A stretch of DNA of 11,360 bases from WS-9 sp036274595. GTDB lineage: Bacteria > Eisenbacteria > RBG-16-71-46 > SZUA-252. The stretch spans positions 1 to 11,360 of the forward strand of contig DASUFL010000126.1 of NCBI GenBank assembly GCA_036274595.1. The letters are read 5' to 3'. Below, piece after piece: positions 6,840-11,360 of this stretch. Each line of letters opens with the position of its first letter. Positions within the stretch are counted from its first letter, which is position 1. The notes beneath the pieces are model-generated. The model made no database searches. It had not been told where the DNA came from and worked only from the letters and a program-made list of their open reading frames with translations. Made by a program: the position numbers and the translations under genes.

Positions 6840-8846
6840 TCAGTACGCGTGCCCCAGGCTGAAGTGGAGCAGGCCGGGATCCGGGTTCACGTCCGGGGCG
6901 TCGGGCCTCGGGGTCCTGAGCTTCCATCCGTAGTCCAGGCGGATCGGGCCGATCGGGGTTCCGACGCGGAGGCCAAGCCCCACGCTGTACCTCATATCGT
7001 TGTACCCCGCTCCGTTCCCAAAGCTGAAGATATTTCCTGTGGAGATGTCCTCGGGCCGCTCCCAGACGTTCCCCCCATCGAAGAAGGCCGCCCCCGTGAA
7101 GATCCAGAGGAGCGGAAACCGGAGCTCCGCGGAGACCAGGAGCTGCACCTGGCCGCCCCGGATCACGCTGTAGACCGAGTCCGCGCCCGCCGCCGTCGTG
7201 GTATGAACTTCGCGGGTTCCCAGCTCGTTCTCGTAATACCCCCGAACGGTCGAGGCGCCGCCGGTTCGGAAGCGGTCTTCGGTCGGGATCTGCGCCAGCT
7301 CGAGAGGAACCTCGGTCTTCGATGTGTCCCGGCCCGTCGTTCTCCATGGCTCGATCCAGCCACCCCGGATTCGCGTCGCGAGAACCACGCGGCGCCAGCG
7401 CATGTACTTGGTCGCCTGCAGCGTGCTCGTCGTGAACTGGGCGGTGCCCGGAATCGTCCCCGCGACGAACTCCACGCGTCCGTACACGTCGCTGCCGTTC
7501 AGCGGGTCGAAGATGTTGAGCCTCGTGTCGCGCTCCGTGGTGAGCGCAATGCGATGCGTGGTGTAGCTCGAGTCGCTCGTCGTGCTCTGCGTGAGCAGGC
7601 TGTCCTGGGTGACGTGCCGGAGCTCGTACGAGGCCGCGTTCCGGCCATACCGGAACATGGGGCTCGAGAGAACGAGCGACGCCCCGATGGCCTGGACGGG
7701 ATACTGGTCGGTCAGCTGGATGATCGGCTCGTCCTCGGCATAGATGCCCGCCGTGGTCTGCACGCGGATTCCGAGCGGCCAGGGGTGCGTGAGCGCGAGG
7801 TCGATCCGCCGGTCTCCCGGGTGTGTGTGGATCGGGTTCGTGTCGATCTGAACGCCGAGCCGGCCCGTCGCCACGAGACGCATCGACGACCGGAAGATGT
7901 TCCGCTGCCCCCACTGCCCCGTCAGACGGAGCTGGTCGATCGTGCCGTACCCGATACCGGCGTCGATCCAGCCCATCTTCCGCTCTCGCACCGTCACGAC
8001 GATGTCGCTCGCCGCGGTCACGCTGTCGACCCTCCCCAGCTCCATCTGGACGTCGCTGTAGAGGCCGGAGTCGTAGATCCGCTGCTGGCTCTGGATGAGC
8101 TTGGAGCGAAGGAGAACGTCCCCAGGCTCGAACAGGAGCTCCCGGGTGACGTAGGACGGCTTCGTCTTCTGCGTCCCCTCGACCTCGATCGTCCCCATCC
8201 GTATCTTCGGCCCGGGGCGGATCGCGTAGAGCACCGAGACCCGGGTGCTATCGACGCGCAGCGAGTCGGACACGCTCGCGAGCGCGTAGCCGCGATCGGC
8301 GTACTGGTAGGTGATCGAGTCGCGGCTGGCCTCGAGGGTGCTCAGCTCGAGCGGCGACCCGACCTGGTAGAGGAGCGCCTCCCGGACTTCGCGGTCGCTC
8401 ATCGGACCGAGGCCGGTCATGAGGATCTCCTTGATCGTGGCCCGGGGCCCTTCGTGTACGTAGAACGTCACGTCCGACTTCTTCGCGTCCTTGGTCGGGT
8501 GGGCCACGACGCTGTCGACCCGCGCGTAGAGATATCCGGTGCGGCGGTAGAAGGACTCGATCGTGGCGGCGTCGGCCCGGAGGTAGTCCTGGCGGAGCGG
8601 ATGCTTGGTCCAGGGCTTCCAGAAGCTCGCGGACTTCGTCCGGAGCAGGCCTTTCAGGCGTCCTTTGTCGACCGACTCGTTCCCGACGATCTCGACCTTG
8701 CCGGTTTCACGCTCGAACGAGAGCTCGGCCTCGTCGTCAAGAGCGGCGCGGGCTGACCGCGGAGCGGCCCAGAGAACGGCCAGGACGACCACCGCAAGAG
8801 CAAGGAAGAGCCGGATGGACGCGAGAGGCGCGGGAAGGCCCCGCAT
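6840..8846 (-). CDS. tamA: Omp85-family outer-membrane assembly protein with three POTRA domains, TamA-like (or short BamA)
   Basis: A 668-residue outer-membrane beta-barrel assembly factor. The N-terminus is a signal peptide: basic start, hydrophobic core at about 13-27, and SARA followed by A at 31-35. Three POTRA-type repeats follow, at about 50-133, 134-212 and 215-289. Each has the beta-alpha-alpha-beta-beta pattern, for example GNESVDKGRLKGLL and FYRRTGYLYARV in the first and EVEGTQKTKP and RIYDSGLYSDVQ in the third. The barrel (290-668) carries the Omp85 hallmark VRGY at 534-537 (loop L6, contacts the barrel interior), the ELRFP strand at 574-578, and FFDGGNVWE (588-596). It ends in an aromatic residue (HFSLGHAY), as the outer-membrane beta signal requires. 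Three POTRAs and a directly adjacent tamB favour TamA; canonical BamA has five. However, many phyla have BamA proteins of varied POTRA number, so a BamA role is possible. Its TGA is 1 nt from the tamB ATG. Confidence 0.88.
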   Translation of the reverse strand: MRGLPAPLASIRLFLALAVVVLAVLWAAPRSARAALDDEAELSFERETGKVEIVGNESVDKGRLKGLLRTKSASFWKPWTKHPLRQDYLRADAATIESFYRRTGYLYARVDSVVAHPTKDAKKSDVTFYVHEGPRATIKEILMTGLGPMSDREVREALLYQVGSPLELSTLEASRDSITYQYADRGYALASVSDSLRVDSTRVSVLYAIRPGPKIRMGTIEVEGTQKTKPSYVTRELLFEPGDVLLRSKLIQSQQRIYDSGLYSDVQMELGRVDSVTAASDIVVTVRERKMGWIDAGIGYGTIDQLRLTGQWGQRNIFRSSMRLVATGRLGVQIDTNPIHTHPGDRRIDLALTHPWPLGIRVQTTAGIYAEDEPIIQLTDQYPVQAIGASLVLSSPMFRYGRNAASYELRHVTQDSLLTQSTTSDSSYTTHRIALTTERDTRLNIFDPLNGSDVYGRVEFVAGTIPGTAQFTTSTLQATKYMRWRRVVLATRIRGGWIEPWRTTGRDTSKTEVPLELAQIPTEDRFRTGGASTVRGYYENELGTREVHTTTAAGADSVYSVIRGGQVQLLVSAELRFPLLWIFTGAAFFDGGNVWERPEDISTGNIFSFGNGAGYNDMRYSVGLGLRVGTPIGPIRLDYGWKLRTPRPDAPDVNPDPGLLHFSLGHAY

Positions 8847-8847
8847 G

Positions 8848-8867
8848 CCGCGGCCTGCCCCCCGCGG
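8848..8867 (-). promoter_or_regulatory. Perfect GC hairpin immediately upstream of the tamA-like start codon
   Basis: The 26-bp gap between rseP and the next gene contains CCGCGG at 8867-8862 and again at 8853-8848, which pair as a 6-bp all-G/C stem around an 8-nt loop, GGGGCAGG. Only one base separates the stem from the ATG at 8846. The only Shine-Dalgarno-like bases (AGG or GGGG) are in the loop. The structure is visible in the sequence; that it controls translation of the Omp85 gene is inference, and GC-rich DNA produces such stems by chance fairly often. Confidence 0.35.
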
Positions 8868-8872
8868 AGGGA

Positions 8873-10258
8873 TCAGGGCTCGTGCGTCGCGGCGGCCGTG
8901 TCGCTCGGAGATGTGGTCTGGAGCCGCCGGTCGATGTCCGCTTCGGCGCGCCGGCGCTGTCCGACGCGGCTCAGGTCGTTGTAGAAGGCGAAGACGACCA
9001 AGCCCATCAGCACGAACAGGCCGATCCGCTGGAAGAAGAGCTGCGTCTTGAGCGAGAGCGGGCGCCGCCGCGCCGCCTCGATGAACGCGAAGAGGATGTG
9101 GCCGCCGTCCAGGATCGGAATGGGCAGGAGGTTCATGGCCATGAGCGCGAGGCTGATGAACGAGGCGAAGGTCACGAGCTGCTGGAGACCGCCCTTGGCC
9201 TGCTGGCGCGCGACCTGCGCGATCGCGATGGGACCCGCGACCGTCGTATGGAGGCGGACGGGATCGGTGACGAAGCCCCAGAGCCCGGAATAGATCTGCC
9301 CCGTCACCCAGAAGGTCTGCTGCACGCCCAGGGTAATCGCCTTCATGGGCGGGAACGTCTGCTTGAACGTCATGGTCTCCGGGGGCGAGATGCCGATCGT
9401 CCCCTCGGGACTCGTCTTCAGGTGCACCTCGAACGTCTGATCGCCCCGCTTCACGAGGAGCGTCCTCGCCGCGCTCGGCTTGCTGCGAAGGATCGTCGAG
9501 AGGTCGGTCCAGAGGAGGACGCGCTGCCCGTCGATCTTCAAGATCTCGTCCCCTTCGCGGAGACCCGACTCATAGGCCGGGTAGCCGATGAGGACCTGCC
9601 CCACCTGGGTCCCCATGTCCCAATCGAGCCCGTCCGCGAACGCGTCGACGTCCTTGGGCCGGAGCGCGAGCGTCTTCGTCTCGCCGTTCCGGTCGACGGT
9701 GAGCGGGAGCGCCTGGCTCGCCTTGGATTTGTCGGTGCCCGCGGTTTCGATGGCGTTCGAGAGCTCGGACACCGTGCGCGCGGGATGTCCGCCGTACGCG
9801 ACGATGTGGTCGCGCGCCTGGAGGCCGATGCTCTCCGCGACCGATCCCGCCTTCACGCGGGAGACGCGCGTCGAGTAGTCGCGCCCTTCCACGCCGATCA
9901 GGAAGATGGCCATGTTGACGAGGAGCGCGAAGACGAGATTGGCGCCCGGGCCGGCGGCCGTGATCAGCGCGCGCGCCCACCAGGGCTTCGAGAGGAACTC
10001 GTCGGGTGAGCCGGTGCGCTCGTCCGCTTCGGGCGAATCCCCGGCCATCCGCACGAATCCGCCCAAGGGCAGCGCGGAGATCCGGTAGTCCGTGCCCCCC
10101 TTCGTGAAGCCGAAGAGCCTCGGACCCATGCCGATCGAGAAGGAGAGGACACGGACACCGAGCCATTTCGCGACGAGGAAATGGCCCAGCTCGTGGACGA
10201 GAACGAGCACCCCCAGGATCAGGGCGCCGTAGAACAGGACGGGCAGAGCTTCGGTCAT
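8873..10258 (-). CDS. rseP: RseP-type intramembrane zinc metalloprotease (site-2 protease)
   Basis: An inner-membrane protease of family M50B that cleaves substrates inside the membrane. In E. coli it cuts the anti-sigma factor RseA after DegS, releasing sigma-E, and also removes leftover signal peptides. The 461-residue product has the zinc site HELGH at residues 22-26 in the first membrane helix (about 7-30), followed by AKWLGVRVLSFSIGMGP and SALPLGGFVRMAGD, both family signatures. A second helix lies at about 103-122. Two PDZ domains follow: about 128-200 and about 217-285, the latter with the GLREGDEILKIDG core. The third zinc ligand is Asp384 in NLLPIPILDGGH (376-387), and a last helix spans about 408-427. 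Length matches E. coli RseP (450), and two PDZ domains fit RseP rather than single-PDZ relatives. The ATG at 10258 has a GAGGAG upstream. No anti-sigma or sigma factor gene is in view, so the substrate is unknown. Confidence 0.95.
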   Translation of the reverse strand: MTEALPVLFYGALILGVLVLVHELGHFLVAKWLGVRVLSFSIGMGPRLFGFTKGGTDYRISALPLGGFVRMAGDSPEADERTGSPDEFLSKPWWARALITAAGPGANLVFALLVNMAIFLIGVEGRDYSTRVSRVKAGSVAESIGLQARDHIVAYGGHPARTVSELSNAIETAGTDKSKASQALPLTVDRNGETKTLALRPKDVDAFADGLDWDMGTQVGQVLIGYPAYESGLREGDEILKIDGQRVLLWTDLSTILRSKPSAARTLLVKRGDQTFEVHLKTSPEGTIGISPPETMTFKQTFPPMKAITLGVQQTFWVTGQIYSGLWGFVTDPVRLHTTVAGPIAIAQVARQQAKGGLQQLVTFASFISLALMAMNLLPIPILDGGHILFAFIEAARRRPLSLKTQLFFQRIGLFVLMGLVVFAFYNDLSRVGQRRRAEADIDRRLQTTSPSDTAAATHEP

Positions 10259-10261
10259 GAT

Positions 10262-10267
10262 CTCCTC
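10262..10267 (-). promoter_or_regulatory. Strong Shine-Dalgarno of rseP
   Basis: GAGGAG on the minus strand ends 3 nt before the ATG at 10258, a rather tight spacing (5 nt if only GAGG pairs). It is the strongest ribosome-binding site in the window. The later genes of the run have weak sites or overlap their neighbours, which fits rseP being the first gene of the transcription unit. Confidence 0.65.
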
Positions 10268-10294
10268 AGTTGGGTCGCCGTCGAACGCGGAACG

Positions 10295-10323
10295 AATCTA
10301 ACAGCTTGGTTTTAGGCGGTCAA
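10295..10323 (-). promoter_or_regulatory. Candidate sigma70-type promoter for the rseP-tamA-tamB-pcrA-gatCA run
   Basis: On the minus strand TTGACC (10323-10318, 5 of 6 to the -35 consensus TTGACA) is followed by exactly 17 nt and then TAGATT (10300-10295, 4 of 6 to TATAAT). The -35 box overlaps the stop codon of the upstream glycosyltransferase gene, so the promoter lies almost wholly in the 61-bp gap, which is visibly richer in A/T than the DNA around it. A transcript would start near 10288 and have a leader of about 30 nt. The base matches and spacing are seen directly; activity is inference. Confidence 0.45.
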
Positions 10324-11360
10324 TCGACCGACCCGATGGCCTTCAGGTAGACCCGCCTCGTCTCCTCCTCGGTCCGATCGGCCGAGAACGTCCGGACGCG
10401 CTCCCGCGCCCCATGGCCCATCGATGTCCTGCGGGCCGGGTCCCGGGCCAGCGCCAGGATCGCCCCGGCCAGCGCCTCGGGATCGCGAGGCGGCACGAGG
10501 AGCCCGGTCACGCCGTCCTCGACGATCTCCGGGACTCCCCCCACGCGCGTGGCGACGACCGGGAGCCCCACCGCCATCGCGTCGAGCGTGGCCGTCCCCA
10601 TCCCCTCGAGGTAGGAGGAAACGCAGAATAGATCGGCCGCTCGGAGGAGATCTGGAACGTCGTCGCGAAAGCCGAGGAGCCGCACCCGGTCGCCCAGATC
10701 GAGCGCTCCATGCTGCCGTTCCAGCTCATCCCTGAGGATTCCCTCCCCCGCGACCCAGATTCGAGCGTCCGGCCGCTGGTCGAGCACGATCCGGGCGGCG
10801 TCGAGCAGGTCCTTCTGGGACTTGTGCGGCGCGAGCGCGGCTACCTGCAGAACCAGGAAGTCCCCTTCCTGGGTCCCGAGGCGGGAGCGGATCGCGGAGC
10901 GGTCGAACGGCGCTTCGAACGGGGTCAAATCGATCCCGCTCCGGACCACGTCGATGGACGCCGGATCGAGGCCGCTCCGGACGAGCGCGTCACGGACCCC
11001 CTCCGAGATCGCGATCGTCGCGTCGCGCCGAAGGCCGTAGAGGAGCCGGCTCCCGGCGGATCCGCGCACCGGAAAGTCCACGCGCCGCGAGAGGACCCGC
11101 GCCGGTCCCGGGGCGATGAGGGACGCGATGGCGCCCAGGGCGTGCGCGCGCGCCGCGTGCCAGTGGACCACGTCGGGGCGGAGCTTCCGATGGAGACGCG
11201 CGAGCGCGAGCGCCGAGCCGACGTCCCAGGCACCGCGCATCGGAACGGCGTGACCCGGGAATCCCTCGCTCGACGCCCGGCTCAGGAGCGCGCTCCCTCG
11301 CGGCGCGGCGAGATGCGGCTCATCGCCGCGAGCGCGCTGTCGCCGCATCAGCTCGAGGAC
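10320..11360 (-). CDS. GT4-type (GT-B fold) glycosyltransferase, 5' end beyond window
   Basis: A retaining sugar-nucleotide-dependent glycosyltransferase, probably cytoplasmic or peripheral to the inner membrane and building an envelope glycan such as lipopolysaccharide, O-antigen or capsule; donor and acceptor cannot be told. 346 residues are visible. The frame is open to the window edge, and the visible N-terminal VLELMRRQRARGDE resembles the helix that normally follows the GG(V)E loop, so about 15-25 residues are missing. Seen in order: RPDVVHWHAARAHALG (Rossmann-like acceptor domain), TIAISEGVRDALVRSG, VVRSGIDLTPF (typical NGID-type motif), VAALAPHKSQKDLLDAA (start of the donor-binding domain), WVAGEGILRDELE, RVRLLGFRDDVPDLLRAADLF, then the nucleotide-sugar motif SSYLEGMGTATLDAMAVGLPVVAT, and EDGVTGLLVPPRDPEAL. 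The E-x7-E motif is E-x7-D here (codons at 10607-10605 and 10583-10581). It ends 61 bp before rseP, which seems to have its own promoter. Confidence 0.92.
   Translation of the reverse strand, partial: VLELMRRQRARGDEPHLAAPRGSALLSRASSEGFPGHAVPMRGAWDVGSALALARLHRKLRPDVVHWHAARAHALGAIASLIAPGPARVLSRRVDFPVRGSAGSRLLYGLRRDATIAISEGVRDALVRSGLDPASIDVVRSGIDLTPFEAPFDRSAIRSRLGTQEGDFLVLQVAALAPHKSQKDLLDAARIVLDQRPDARIWVAGEGILRDELERQHGALDLGDRVRLLGFRDDVPDLLRAADLFCVSSYLEGMGTATLDAMAVGLPVVATRVGGVPEIVEDGVTGLLVPPRDPEALAGAILALARDPARRTSMGHGARERVRTFSADRTEEETRRVYLKAIGSVD

Noticed and set aside
6825..8756. 643-codon open frame on the plus strand opposite the Omp85 gene
   Set aside because: Same composition artefact; the minus strand has signal peptide, POTRA and barrel signatures.
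10259..10319. Rho-independent terminator after the glycosyltransferase gene
   Set aside because: No stem-loop followed by a T run is visible on the minus strand in this gap; only a short A run (about 10313-10310) without a stem.
11346..11348. ATG at 11348 as the true start of the glycosyltransferase
   Set aside because: The frame stays open to the window edge and the residues before this Met (VLEL) fit the family, so the gene starts outside the window.
1..11360. Mobile elements, CRISPR arrays, tRNA/rRNA genes, defence systems or a hidden biosynthetic cluster
   Set aside because: No transposase or integrase motifs, no direct-repeat arrays, no RNA gene signatures, and every kilobase is accounted for by recognised housekeeping or envelope genes.

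Overview
The window is one co-directional run of seven protein-coding genes, all on the minus strand and read from the right edge to the left: a glycosyltransferase (5' end cut off), rseP, a tamA-like Omp85 gene, tamB, pcrA/uvrD, gatC and gatA (3' end cut off). Coding density is almost total; the two gaps of any size are 61 bp (before rseP) and 26 bp (before tamA). I see no rRNA, tRNA, CRISPR, insertion sequence, integrase, long repeat or transcription terminator.

The organism is a Gram-negative-type (diderm) bacterium: it encodes a 16-strand-type outer-membrane barrel with POTRA domains, a TamB-type intermembrane protein and an RseP-type intramembrane protease. The DNA is GC-rich with strong G/C third positions, which explains the very long spurious frames on the opposite strand. 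GatCA means that Gln-tRNA and/or Asn-tRNA is made by the indirect amidation route. Protein style and gene order would suit a high-GC phylum near Gemmatimonadota or Eisenbacteria, but that is a guess; the sequence does not settle taxonomy.

Layout: (1) 11360-10320, GT4-type glycosyltransferase, probably cell-envelope glycan synthesis. (2) A 61-bp gap with a well-spaced sigma70-like promoter and a strong Shine-Dalgarno sequence. (3) 10258-2834, an envelope block: RseP site-2 protease, TamA-like barrel, TamB. (4) 2826-1, a housekeeping block: PcrA/UvrD helicase, GatC, GatA. From rseP onward the junctions are 26 bp, 1 bp, 7 bp, an 11-bp overlap and a 4-bp ATGA overlap, so the six genes look like one operon with extensive translational coupling.

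Working together: TamA and TamB form an outer-membrane/periplasm-spanning pair for outer-membrane protein assembly and/or lipid transport, and RseP is the protease typically used to sense envelope damage; placing them behind one promoter makes an envelope-homeostasis module. The repair helicase and tRNA amidotransferase genes behind them are probably co-transcribed rather than functionally linked. I do not see a clearly undescribed system. The most interesting details are the promoter/operon architecture, a perfect GC hairpin against the tamA start codon, and the three-POTRA Omp85 protein, whose identity as TamA or as the main BamA remains open.
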